DNA from: Candidatus Jettenia caeni
Lineage (GTDB): Bacteria; Planctomycetota; Brocadiia; Brocadiales; Brocadiaceae
Direction of reading: 5' to 3'
NCBI GenBank assembly: GCA_000296795.1
Contig: BAFH01000004.1
Location: 1,054,001-1,118,000 of the forward strand
DNA length: 64,000 bases
Shown: positions 50,373 to 59,305 of the stretch, piece by piece
Layout: each line of letters starts with the position of its first letter
Position numbering within the stretch: the stretch's first letter is position 1
Made by a program: the position numbers and the translations under genes
The notes under the pieces: generated by a model
What the model was told of the DNA's origin: nothing
What the model saw: the letters and a program-made list of their open reading frames with translations, nothing else
The model's database searches: none

Positions 50373-50819
50373 CTATTTTTGCTGCTTTCTCTTAACAACT
50401 TTGCTGTGTTGTTTTCTCTGCTTCAGGGGGGTGACAGGCTGTGACTTACTAATGTACGCCATGTATTGCTGCGCATTCATTAATTCGTCAAGAAGATGAG
50501 ATTCTGGTGTTACAAACTTGATTAACCAACCATGTTTGTAGGGATCATAACTCAAGATGTCCAAATTCTCAAATAGACGTTCATTTACCGCTATGACTTC
50601 GCCGCTTATAGGCGATGTAATATCAAGCAGCGTTTCTAACGATTCTACTTCTCCAAAGCAGATATCTGAAAGGATTTCATCTCCGACTTTCGGAAGATCC
50701 AGAAATAGCAATTTATCAAGTTTATTAACAATAAATTCTGTTAAACCAACGGTAATTGATTTATTGTCATGAAAAAACCATGCGTGTGCAGGGGTGTACC
50801 TTAAATATTCAGGAATCAT
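50373..50819 (-). CDS. GcvH-like protein lacking the lipoyl lysine
   Basis: A 148-residue protein matching glycine cleavage H protein over its first 120 residues: HAWFFHDNKSITVGLTEF, LLFLDLPKVGDEI, GEVESLETLLDITSPISGEV, DPYKHGWLIKF. In true GcvH the sequence is ESVKAASD with K carrying lipoate; here E62 (codon GAA) replaces it, so it cannot be lipoylated at this place. A Lys/Arg/Gln-rich tail of about 25 residues is additional. No gcvT or gcvP is near. It heads the operon with DUF1611, epimerase and M20 genes, spaced 16 nt from the next start. Confidence 0.88.
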   Translation of the reverse strand: MIPEYLRYTPAHAWFFHDNKSITVGLTEFIVNKLDKLLFLDLPKVGDEILSDICFGEVESLETLLDITSPISGEVIAVNERLFENLDILSYDPYKHGWLIKFVTPESHLLDELMNAQQYMAYISKSQPVTPLKQRKQHSKVVKRKQQK

Positions 50820-51235
50820 AAATATAGTACCTCAAAATCAATTAGGCTGCCTTTGGCAGCGGCTTCTCTGCTCGTTCCCAAATTCTGTTCTGCTTTGCTC
50901 GTTCCAAATTCCGTCTGGAAACAAGCAGGTCGAAAAACAAGCAGGACGGTTTGAATTTCCTAAACGTCAAGTTAAGTCTTCGGCAACTTTTTAGTGCCAG
51001 TAATTAGTGCCAGTGCCAGACGGACACGAACCGCTCATGGAATTCATGTTAATAGAAATGTATAATACCAATTAAGGATAACTGATTTTAAAGAAAACTT
51101 CAACGTTAAAATAGTTATCACATAGAGACTTTTTATTTTGAAGAGATTTTTCATGTTATTAATATTTAGTTATTTCAATACTTAAAAATTTAAACCCTTT
51201 TACTTTTAATTTTTTACCGTGCAACAAACCTTACT
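50820..51235. repeat. Gene-free region with short repeated words
   Basis: The left half holds a small palindrome GCTGCCTTTGGCAGC and two CTCGTTCC(C)AAATTC words, plus AGTGCCAGTAATTAGTGCCAG repeats. The end of this region (CTCATG...AATAGAAATGT) resembles 20798-20821, where the same palindrome word also occurs. No coding region is seen. Confidence 0.45.
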
Positions 51236-51649
51236 ATGAATAAAGGTATCTATTGTCTTATTATTAGGCTACATCAATCGTACATGATAAAGGTCGGATC
51301 TCTGGGTATATATAACTTTGCAGCAGGCTTTTATGTCTACATCGGAAGCGCACAAGATAACCTGGAACGCAGGATTGAAAGGCATCTGCGCAAAGAAAAG
51401 AAATTTCATTGGCATATCGATTATCTGTTAGCTTATGGGAAAGTTATTTGTGTCCATACCTATGCTCTTGAAAAGAACTGGGAATGTAGGCTGAGTCGGA
51501 GAATTAGCACTATAAAAAATGCCACAACTCCTGTAAAAGGCTTCGGTTCATCAGATTGCAACTGCCTTTCTCATCTTTATTTTTTTCAAAATAACCCCGA
51601 AGTTAAGATGTCTACCTTATATAGCGAGCAAAATAGCAGTTACTTATAA
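51236..51649 (+). CDS. GIY-YIG domain protein (DUF123 type)
   Basis: A 137-residue protein. The GIY-YIG core is split over strands KGIYCLII and GFYVYIGSA, followed by ERRIERHLRKEKKFHWHIDYLL, the DUF123 pattern where Arg and His residues are conserved. CRLSRRI and GFGSSDCNCLSHLYFF match the C-terminal part of the family, with Cys residues that may bind zinc. In the family it is regarded as a nuclease-like protein whose role is unknown. Isolated gene with no restriction or intron context. Confidence 0.85.
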   Translation: MNKGIYCLIIRLHQSYMIKVGSLGIYNFAAGFYVYIGSAQDNLERRIERHLRKEKKFHWHIDYLLAYGKVICVHTYALEKNWECRLSRRISTIKNATTPVKGFGSSDCNCLSHLYFFQNNPEVKMSTLYSEQNSSYL

Positions 51650-51968
51650 TAAGGATAATTACTCAAAACCAGGTTAAATACCTTTTTTGCTTATCCGATT
51701 AATGAGTAAAAATGGAAAAATAAGATGAATTATGATATGAGAAGGTATATAATTAATCGTTAATTTATTTTTTAAAACCTGCATGCCCGGCACATAACGT
51801 CAAAGAACTTCTCGAAATTTTCGGTCTTTCTTTCCCTTAATCAAGGAAAAATGGTTTTACTAATGTATAAGACATTGATTAATTATGACTTGCAGGCAAA
51901 AGAAGAAAATCCGACAATAACTATATGTATCTTTTATTCTCTATCTGATCTTCTGTTAGCTGAAAAAA
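51650..51968. other. Intergenic region upstream of mutS
   Basis: An AT-rich gap of about 320 bp without a gene or clear structure; the promoter of mutS should be here but I cannot place it. Confidence 0.45.
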
Positions 51969-54584
51969 ATGAACGAAACACCCATGATGCGTCAATATAA
52001 TGAAATCAAAATACAACATAAAGACGCATTGCTTTTTTTCCGTATGGGCGATTTTTATGAATTGTTTTTTGAGGATGCAAAACTTGCTTCAAAGGTATTA
52101 GGAATTACCCTAACGTCTCGCTCAAAGGGAGAAAATTCAATACCGATGGCAGGTGTACCTCACCATTCTGCCGAGTCTTATATCCGAAAATTAATTAAGG
52201 CCGGGCACAAAGTAGCCATTTGCGACCAATTGCAAAACCCTGAAGAAGCTAAGGGGATCGTAGATCGTGGCGTTACCCGGATTATAACACCTGGTACAGT
52301 CACCGAAGATTCTCTCCTGGAAGATAAAAGCAATAACTATTTAATGGCACTATTAGAAACGAATACCCTGTTTGGATTATCGTGGATCGATCTGTCTACC
52401 GGTCGATTTGAGGTAGAGGATATCCAGAAAGACAGGCTTTTTGATGAATTTGCAAGACTAAATCCGTCAGAGCTGTTAATGCCCGAAGAAACCTTTCATA
52501 ATCATACCGCCTTTGTAGAAAAAATCCGGGCAGAATACAACATCATGATTACCGCCAGACCTGATTGGGAATTTTCAAAAGATACTGCGTATCACATCTT
52601 AACAGAACATTTTGGGACAACATCCCTGGAAGGGTTTGACTGCGAAGATGTAGGGCCAGCTTTAGGCGCTGCAGGCGCTGTGATTCAATATTTAAAAGAT
52701 ACCCAAAAGACATCACTAAGGCATATTATAAAAATCCAGAGATACCGGGCAGATAACAGAGTACTTATCGATAAAGCAACGCAGCAAAGCCTGGAACTTA
52801 CACAAACCATGAGAACCCATGACCGGGAGGGCTCATTACTTGCCATAATTGATCAGACAAAGACACCCATGGGCGCCCGGTTACTCAGGGAATGGGTCAT
52901 TAGTCCGCTACGGATATCCGCTGAAATTAAATATCGCCAGGTTGGTGTATATGAGTTGTTTGAGAAACCGGAACTCAGACGAGAATTACGGAATATTCTC
53001 AGTAACATTTATGATATTGAACGAATTTCAACGAAGATAAGTTGTGGTCGCGCCAATGCCCGTGATCTCATTGCTCTTAAACAATCTCTCTCAAAACTAC
53101 CCGCTCTGAAAGATCAAATAGGATTTTGTATTTCAGATATCCTGGTAACCACAGAACAACAATTAGATACCCTTGAGGAAGTGCAAACCCTAATCGGCGC
53201 CGCTCTTGTATCAGATCCCCCTCCAACAATTAAAGATGGAGGGCTTATTCGAGAGGGGTACGATCCTGCACTCGACGAATTGAAATACATTAGCAAAAAC
53301 GGAAAGAGCTGGATTGCCAACTTTCAAGCCGAAGAAATTGCCAGAACAGGGATTAATTCTCTTAAAGTAGGTTATAATAAGGTATTTGGCTATTATATAG
53401 AAGTAACCAATATACATATGGATAATATACCGAAGACCTATATCAGAAAACAAACTCTTAAAAATGCAGAACGCTTCATTACACCTGAGCTGAAAGATTA
53501 CGAGACAAAAGTGCTAACGGCTGATGAGCGTGCGAAAGATTTAGAATATGACCTATTTATCCGGATACGCGAAAAGGTAAGCGCCTTCACACCACAGATA
53601 CAAAAGATATCTGAGACAATTGCGTTGATAGATGTGCTATCCACCCTTGCAAATCTTGCATCGGAAAATCGGTATATCATGCCAGAAATTACCGACAGCC
53701 TGGAATTAAACATAATCGATGGACGCCACCCTGTACTCACTCGGAAACTGATAAATGAAAGTTTTGTTCCCAACGATATCAATCTGGATGGAGTAAACAA
53801 TAAAATAATGATCATTACCGGACCAAATATGGCCGGAAAAAGCACCTATATTCGTCAAGTAGCGCTCCTTGTCCTTATGGCGCAAATAGGAAGTTTTATC
53901 CCCGCAAAAGAGGCAGTTATCGGAACCGTAGACAGGATCTTTACACGGGTAGGCGCCTCGGATGAACTCTCCCGGGGGCAGAGTACCTTTATGGTGGAAA
54001 TGAATGAGACAGCAAATATTCTTAATAACGCCACAGCACGCAGTTTAATTATCTTAGACGAGGTAGGACGCGGCACAAGCACCTTTGATGGAATCAGCAT
54101 TGCCTGGGCAATTACAGAATATATCTACCAGCATATCCACGCCCGAACACTCTTTGCCACCCACTATCATGAGCTTACAGAGCTTGCCTTGCTCTTTCCG
54201 GGCGTCATAAACTTTAATATCCTTGTTAAGGAATGGGGCGATGAGATTATATTCTTACGAAAGATTGTAGAAGGCGGAACAGATAAAAGTTATGGAATAC
54301 ATGTTGCTCGGCTTGCTGGTATACCGAAAGAGGTTATTCAGAGGGCACGCATAATCCTGAACAACCTCGAGGCCGCAACGTTAGATATAAACGGTAAGCC
54401 AAAATTTGCACCCCTGAAAACAGTTCAGGATAAAAGGCCTACTCAATTAAAACTTTTTGTATCAAAACAAGATATGGTAATCGAAGAGATTAAGAAGCTT
54501 GATATATCTAAGATATCTCCCCTCGAAGCTCTTAACAAACTCAACGAATTGAAAAGGAGACTAGAAGATAACAACGGTTTATAA
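51969..54584 (+). CDS. mutS: DNA mismatch repair protein MutS
   Basis: An 871-residue MutS1-type mismatch recognition ATPase. The mismatch-contact motif is FFRMGDFYELFFEDA near residue 23 (FxE type). The ATPase has ITGPNMAGKSTYIRQ (Walker A), STFMVEMNETANIL, and IILDEVGRGTSTFDG (Walker B) followed by THYHEL. Domains I to V are all present and the length is typical. No mutL is adjacent. The C-terminal helix-turn-helix is shortened but present (LDISKISPLEALNKLNELKR). Confidence 0.97.
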   Translation: MNETPMMRQYNEIKIQHKDALLFFRMGDFYELFFEDAKLASKVLGITLTSRSKGENSIPMAGVPHHSAESYIRKLIKAGHKVAICDQLQNPEEAKGIVDRGVTRIITPGTVTEDSLLEDKSNNYLMALLETNTLFGLSWIDLSTGRFEVEDIQKDRLFDEFARLNPSELLMPEETFHNHTAFVEKIRAEYNIMITARPDWEFSKDTAYHILTEHFGTTSLEGFDCEDVGPALGAAGAVIQYLKDTQKTSLRHIIKIQRYRADNRVLIDKATQQSLELTQTMRTHDREGSLLAIIDQTKTPMGARLLREWVISPLRISAEIKYRQVGVYELFEKPELRRELRNILSNIYDIERISTKISCGRANARDLIALKQSLSKLPALKDQIGFCISDILVTTEQQLDTLEEVQTLIGAALVSDPPPTIKDGGLIREGYDPALDELKYISKNGKSWIANFQAEEIARTGINSLKVGYNKVFGYYIEVTNIHMDNIPKTYIRKQTLKNAERFITPELKDYETKVLTADERAKDLEYDLFIRIREKVSAFTPQIQKISETIALIDVLSTLANLASENRYIMPEITDSLELNIIDGRHPVLTRKLINESFVPNDINLDGVNNKIMIITGPNMAGKSTYIRQVALLVLMAQIGSFIPAKEAVIGTVDRIFTRVGASDELSRGQSTFMVEMNETANILNNATARSLIILDEVGRGTSTFDGISIAWAITEYIYQHIHARTLFATHYHELTELALLFPGVINFNILVKEWGDEIIFLRKIVEGGTDKSYGIHVARLAGIPKEVIQRARIILNNLEAATLDINGKPKFAPLKTVQDKRPTQLKLFVSKQDMVIEEIKKLDISKISPLEALNKLNELKRRLEDNNGL

Positions 54585-54720
54585 TCGGGAAATCGACACA
54601 TCGATAAGGTAATTTCCTCATGTCAATCATCCCCCGTTGTACCGAAAACGTTTAACAGTTCGCTTTCGTCTGACATGTATTAAAATGGCTCAATTTATCA
54701 AATACTCTACAGGAGAAAGT

Positions 54721-55746
54721 ATGCAATACCTACCGCTTCTTGGAATATCAGTAAATGACTCAGCCGTCTTTCTTATTATAATCTTTTTATTTATATCTGC
54801 ATTTCTCTTTATGCTCTTTAAATACGGAAGGCTTTATCTCAAGTCTATTACATCAAATGCCCATGTATCTCTCTTACACATAATCGGTATGGCGCTTCGC
54901 CATGTCGATATCCAGTCTATTGTAGAATACCGTATTATGGCTAAAAAGGCCGGAATTGACATCGCCGCTGCATCTCTGGAATCACATTCCCTGGCAGGCG
55001 GAAATATTAAGCATGTTGTACGCGCCATGATTGCCGCATTGAAAGCAGGCATTGAACTCGGTTTTGATCATGCTTGCGCCATCGACCTTGCAGGAAGAGA
55101 TGTATTCGATGCGATAAAGGCGAGTATCAACCCGAAGGTAATTGATTGTCCAGATGCAAGAGATTGTTCCACACTGGATGCCGTAACAAAAGATGGTATA
55201 CAGATAAAGGTTAAGGCGCGGGTGACACTACGCACAAAGATTGACAGGCTCGTGGGTGGAGCAACTGAAGAAACTATTATTGCCCGCGTCGGCGAAGGCA
55301 TTGTTACTTCTATTGGCTCCATAGAAAACTACAAGGAGGTGTTGGAAAGACCTGACTTAATATCAAAACTTGTCATGGAAAAAATGCTTGATGGAGATAC
55401 AGCCTTTCAGATTCTTTCTATTAATATTGTCGATATCGATGTAGGCGAAAACATTGGCGCAAAACTCCAGGCTGATCAGGCTGAGGCAGATAAACGTCTG
55501 GCCCAGGCAGAAGCTGAAAAACGACAGGGATTGGCTATTGCACATAAACACGAAATGAAGGCACTTGCAGAAGAAAACATGGCAAAAATACTTGCAGCAG
55601 AAGCCGAAGTGCCAAAGGCCATTGCACAAGCATTCCGCGAAGGAAATCTGGGCATTATGGATTATTATCATTTGAAAAATATCAAGGCAGATACCGAAAT
55701 GCGAACATCAATCTCAAAATCCGGCATCTCGCCTGTGATAAAATAA
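54721..55746 (+). CDS. floA: Flotillin-like protein FloA
   Basis: A 341-residue membrane protein of the FloA (UPF0365) family that scaffolds lipid microdomains. One N-terminal hydrophobic hairpin or helix (about 12-30), then a PHB-type domain ([44 protein letters not shown]-type strands), then the coiled coil rich in EA repeats ([17 protein letters not shown]). The end has [18 protein letters not shown]. The ATG at 54721 with GGAG 5 nt upstream is chosen; an open frame extends 28 codons further but lacks a site. NfeD partner is not adjacent. Confidence 0.94.
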   Translation: MQYLPLLGISVNDSAVFLIIIFLFISAFLFMLFKYGRLYLKSITSNAHVSLLHIIGMALRHVDIQSIVEYRIMAKKAGIDIAAASLESHSLAGGNIKHVVRAMIAALKAGIELGFDHACAIDLAGRDVFDAIKASINPKVIDCPDARDCSTLDAVTKDGIQIKVKARVTLRTKIDRLVGGATEETIIARVGEGIVTSIGSIENYKEVLERPDLISKLVMEKMLDGDTAFQILSINIVDIDVGENIGAKLQADQAEADKRLAQAEAEKRQGLAIAHKHEMKALAEENMAKILAAEAEVPKAIAQAFREGNLGIMDYYHLKNIKADTEMRTSISKSGISPVIK

Positions 55747-55769
55747 CAAATTTCTCTATAATCATGTCG

Positions 55770-55790
55770 CCCCTTCGGGGTTATTTATTC
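55770..55790 (+). terminator. Weak terminator-like hairpin after floA
   Basis: CCCC-TTC-GGGG followed by TTATTTATTC, about 25 nt after the floA stop. The stem is only four pairs, so the call is tentative. Confidence 0.35.
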
Positions 55791-55843
55791 GTAGTTGTTT
55801 ATGACTTTGCTGCACAAAGTCCTGTATAATCATGAAATCATCA

Positions 55844-55931
55844 TCTGCAGGATATTCTATCTTACTCTAACGTGTTATATATTCCACGTGATATGATCTT
55901 TTGGCTTGTATGATAGAGTATGTCCTGCAGA
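55844..55931. repeat. Structured intergenic segment with nested inverted repeats
   Basis: TCTGCAGGATATTCTATC and GATAGAGTATGTCCTGCAGA are imperfect inverted repeats about 50 nt apart, enclosing ACGTG...CACGT (about 55870-55889). It lies about 230 nt upstream of the second radical SAM gene. No known riboswitch consensus fits it. Other parts of 55791-56163 contain no gene. Confidence 0.5.
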
Positions 55932-56163
55932 AATTGAATTGCTTAGGTGTTTCCAAAGGTCTTGGTCGTATATGTCTAATTCTTGTTTGTCATTAAAGAA
56001 TCAGTATTTGAATAACAGTATCTAATCTCTGTCGTTCGTTCATCTATTACCTGGCAGACTAACTCAAGCGTTAATTAAATTCCCTTGAAAGCCTTAGAAT
56101 TACTGATAGAATAAGAGAATATAAAGAAGTATCAGAAAACATAAAAACAGGTAAAAATAATCT

Positions 56164-57627
56164 ATGAATATTCTCTTATTATCCATGCCAGACTGTGCCC
56201 CTCACTTCAATGCAAACCGGTGGAAACCACCTAATCTTGCCATTTCGTCTATTGCAGGTAATATTGAAGGCCATAACGTTTATCTGGCTGATCTTATCTT
56301 ACGAAGAACTAGAATTGCTGAAACTATCAGGGAATTGCTCCTACAATATCAACCAGATATTGTAGGATTATCTGCCATGAGTTTCCAATTCGCTACAGCT
56401 AAGAGAATAGCAGATCTTGTAAAAAGCCTCAAGAAAGATACTAAAACCGTTTTAGGCGGATACCATGCCACCTTAATGTATCATGAAATGTGCGAAAGTG
56501 ATGATTCAGGCCCTTTTGACTTTATCATTCGCGGCGAAGGAGATTTATGTTTTAATGAGTTATTAGAGGCCATAGATGGTAAAAGATCTCTGGAAAGCAT
56601 CCCAGGCATCTCATTTCGGGTTGATAACTATTTTATCCATAATCAAGCACGGCCATTAGAAGATCTTACAAAAATAAAAATTCCAAACCGTTCCCAACGA
56701 ATATGGAAGGGATATCAATATTATGGTTTCACGCTTGATATTGTGGAATCCTCCCGTGGATGTGTTATGCCTTGCAATTTTTGCAGTATGGATAAAATGT
56801 ACGGGAAAACCTTCCGAAGGTTTAGTATTGAAAGAATACTTTTAGACATTGCTAACGCCAAACAGAATGGTGCAAATTTCATCATATTCTCGGATGATAA
56901 TTTTACTTTAGACATCAAAGGATTTGAGTCCCTTTGCGATGCTATAACCGAAGCCGGGCACAACGATATCCGATACATTATTCAGGCAAGTAGCATGGGA
57001 ATTACTTCCTCTGATACCCTTATTGAAAAAATGGCTAAGGCAGGCTTTCGAATCGTTTTCCTTGGTATAGAAAATGCCTCAGAAGAAAATTTGAGACTTT
57101 TGAAAAAGGGAAATATTATCGAGAGAACCAAATTAGCTGTTAAACGACTCCACGAATACAATATTATGATCGTCGGTGGCATGATCATTGGAAACCCAAA
57201 CGATAAAGAAGAAGATATTGCAAGGAATTATGAATTCTTTGTAAATTTACAAATTGATTTCTTTGCAGACCAGATATTAACCCCCTATCCTAAAACAGGT
57301 ATGCGTGAAGAATTGCTTAATATGGGACTTGTAACAAATAAATATGACTATAGCCGCTATAACTGTTTTTGGGCAAATATTAAAACAAACTATCTGGAAC
57401 CAGAAGACATTCAATTTCTCCGGTGGAAATATAATAGAAAATATGCCAATTATATCTGCACCACCCCTGCCTTTATTAAAAATTATCCTCTTGCCTATTA
57501 TTACAGACAATATTTTCGCAGACCATTTTTCAAGATAAAGAACCGTTTGTTTCAGAATAGCATCAGCGAAAAGGAATTGTACAAAAGGGATATGGAAAGG
57601 GCAGAGGCTATGAATAAATTCTTTTAG
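56164..57627 (+). CDS. B12-binding-domain radical SAM protein (copy 2)
   Basis: A 487-residue paralogue of the gene at 45464, collinear over its whole length. The cobalamin-like domain has YQPDIVGLSAMSFQF, VLGGYHATLM and FIIRGEGDLCF. The cluster Cys are C200, C204 and C207 in SRGCVMPCNFCSM. FSDDNFTLD, GIENASEENLRLLKKGN and YPKTGMREELLNMGLV match copy 1. The C-terminal 90 residues (FLRWKYNRKYANYICTTP) are specific to the pair. There is no lipid gene on its immediate flanks; a DUF362-ferredoxin gene follows. The ATG is given by the same starting word M-I-L-L as in copy 1. Substrate unknown. Confidence 0.9.
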   Translation: MNILLLSMPDCAPHFNANRWKPPNLAISSIAGNIEGHNVYLADLILRRTRIAETIRELLLQYQPDIVGLSAMSFQFATAKRIADLVKSLKKDTKTVLGGYHATLMYHEMCESDDSGPFDFIIRGEGDLCFNELLEAIDGKRSLESIPGISFRVDNYFIHNQARPLEDLTKIKIPNRSQRIWKGYQYYGFTLDIVESSRGCVMPCNFCSMDKMYGKTFRRFSIERILLDIANAKQNGANFIIFSDDNFTLDIKGFESLCDAITEAGHNDIRYIIQASSMGITSSDTLIEKMAKAGFRIVFLGIENASEENLRLLKKGNIIERTKLAVKRLHEYNIMIVGGMIIGNPNDKEEDIARNYEFFVNLQIDFFADQILTPYPKTGMREELLNMGLVTNKYDYSRYNCFWANIKTNYLEPEDIQFLRWKYNRKYANYICTTPAFIKNYPLAYYYRQYFRRPFFKIKNRLFQNSISEKELYKRDMERAEAMNKFF

Positions 57628-57922
57628 TATCTTATGTTTTATTTATCATTTCAGATTTGTAATTATATACTGGAGAGTTAATGCTCGTAATATCAATAAA
57701 TAGGAAAATAAATTATCCTAAATAAGTAATTTATCCATTATAAGCATAATCTATGGTAAATAGGAAAACATTTCTATATAATAGAATTAGGATTTTACTA
57801 TTGCATAAACAGTCAAATCTTTATTTCATGGTAATTTTTTCTCCGTCCTCTTCAACGCATAAGATCATATTGAATTTACTAGTATTTTGATTTGAGACCC
57901 TGTTTTACCAGGAGATTATCAT

Positions 57923-59113
57923 ATGCCTTCTGTGTCGATTGTTACCTGTGATGATTATACATTAGAAAAGATTTATCATGCCATTCATAAATCTTTAAGA
58001 TTACTGGATGGTATTGATAAGCTCGTTAGACCTGGCATGAAGGTGCTTTTAAAGATCAACCTTCTCTCATCCTCACAACCACCTGAAAGGGCTGTTAATA
58101 CACATCCCGCCGTAGTCAGAGCACTTGTCAATATATTTCAAAAGGATTTTGGATGTGAAGTTTATATTGGAGACTCTTCAGGCAGTGTAAAAAACAGTTC
58201 CACCTTCAACGCATTCCGAATAACTCGTATCAATGAGATTGCAGAGGATACAGGAGCAAGGGTTGTCAATTTTGATAAAGATGAGTATATTGATGTTAAC
58301 AACCATGATTATGAGATCGTAGATAAATTCCGTATCGCCAAAACACTACGGACGGCAGATCTTATAGTCTCCGTACCTAAACTGAAAACGCATGGTTTAA
58401 CCCAATACACCGGGGCAATAAAAAATATGTTAGGTACAATTCCGGGAAACGGGAAAAAGAATATTCACTTAATTGCGCCAAAACCAACGGTATTTGCTAA
58501 GGCATTAGTAGATATCTATCAAATGGTACCGCCTCATCTCATTATTATGGATGCCGTTGTAGGCATGGAGGGAAACGGTCCCAATGCTGGTCAGCCCAAA
58601 AAAGTGGGGCTTATCATTTCCAGTCGTGATAGCGTGGCGCTAGACGCTGTAGCTAGCACTATCATTGGATTTGAGCCTATGGCTATACCAACTATTCGAT
58701 TTGCGCATCAACGTGGTTTAGGCAGTGGCGATCTAAACAACATTCGTGTAGTTGGCGAATCGATCTCCAATGTAGCTGTTCCTGATTTTCAAAAACCCTC
58801 CAGTGGCGCCCAGGACTTTGCAGGAAAATATTTGCCAAATTTCTTATTATCTTTGATGTTTGATAATACCTGTTCAACATTTTCTACCGTAAATCACTCG
58901 AATTGCACACGATGCTATGAATGCGTAAGAAACTGTCCTGCAGGCGCAATGTCAAAAGAGAATGGCAAGGTAATTGTAGATAAGCAGAAGTGTATCGGAT
59001 GCTTCTGCTGCGATGAGGTATGTGATTTTGAAGCAATCGAAATGAAACGTTCCTTACTAGGAAGAACACTTTTGGGCATGGCAAAGGCTCTCGGTGTAGA
59101 AAAAGTCGAATGA
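57923..59113 (+). CDS. DUF362 domain protein with C-terminal ferredoxin
   Basis: A 396-residue protein. DUF362 covers about 1-300 (VLLKINLLSSSQPPERAVNTHP, VYIGDSSG, LIVSVPKLKTHGLTQYTGAIKN, MDAVVGMEGNGPNAGQPK). A bacterial-type 2[4Fe-4S] ferredoxin is at about 331-385: CTRCYECVRNCPAGA and CIGCFCCDEVCDFEA. Fe-S proteins of this family serve as electron carriers or small redox enzymes of unclear specificity. In an anaerobe with a ferredoxin oxidoreductase system, electron transfer is likely. ATG at 57923 has GGAG about 8 nt upstream (AGGAGATTATC). Confidence 0.88.
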   Translation: MPSVSIVTCDDYTLEKIYHAIHKSLRLLDGIDKLVRPGMKVLLKINLLSSSQPPERAVNTHPAVVRALVNIFQKDFGCEVYIGDSSGSVKNSSTFNAFRITRINEIAEDTGARVVNFDKDEYIDVNNHDYEIVDKFRIAKTLRTADLIVSVPKLKTHGLTQYTGAIKNMLGTIPGNGKKNIHLIAPKPTVFAKALVDIYQMVPPHLIIMDAVVGMEGNGPNAGQPKKVGLIISSRDSVALDAVASTIIGFEPMAIPTIRFAHQRGLGSGDLNNIRVVGESISNVAVPDFQKPSSGAQDFAGKYLPNFLLSLMFDNTCSTFSTVNHSNCTRCYECVRNCPAGAMSKENGKVIVDKQKCIGCFCCDEVCDFEAIEMKRSLLGRTLLGMAKALGVEKVE

Positions 59114-59148
59114 ATTGTACTAAGTAAAATAAATGGAAAAGAGTTGAT

Positions 59149-59200
59149 GTAGGGCAAGGCTTCAGCCTTGCAAAGGTGCAAGCCGAAAGGTTTGCCCTAC
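59149..59200. repeat. Palindromic dispersed repeat, REP-like (GTAGGGCAA type), second copy
   Basis: GTAGGGCAAGGC at the left and GTTTGCCCTAC at the right, with AAGGCTTCAGCCTT inside, match the design at 2219-2295 in reversed order of halves. A partial half (CAGGGCAAGGCTTTAGCCTGG) occurs at 12471-12491, between mlaF and mlaD. Confidence 0.7.
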
Positions 59201-59305
59201 GGAAATGAAATTTCTAACCAGGAAACGAGGATATACTATAATTCTCATAAAGTTATCTATACTTAATTATAGAATACAATTTTTCATGAACGCTTAATTT
59301 AAATT

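Noticed and set aside
59203-59305. Possible M-box riboswitch before mgtE
   Set aside because: The leader is too short and lacks the M-box consensus.
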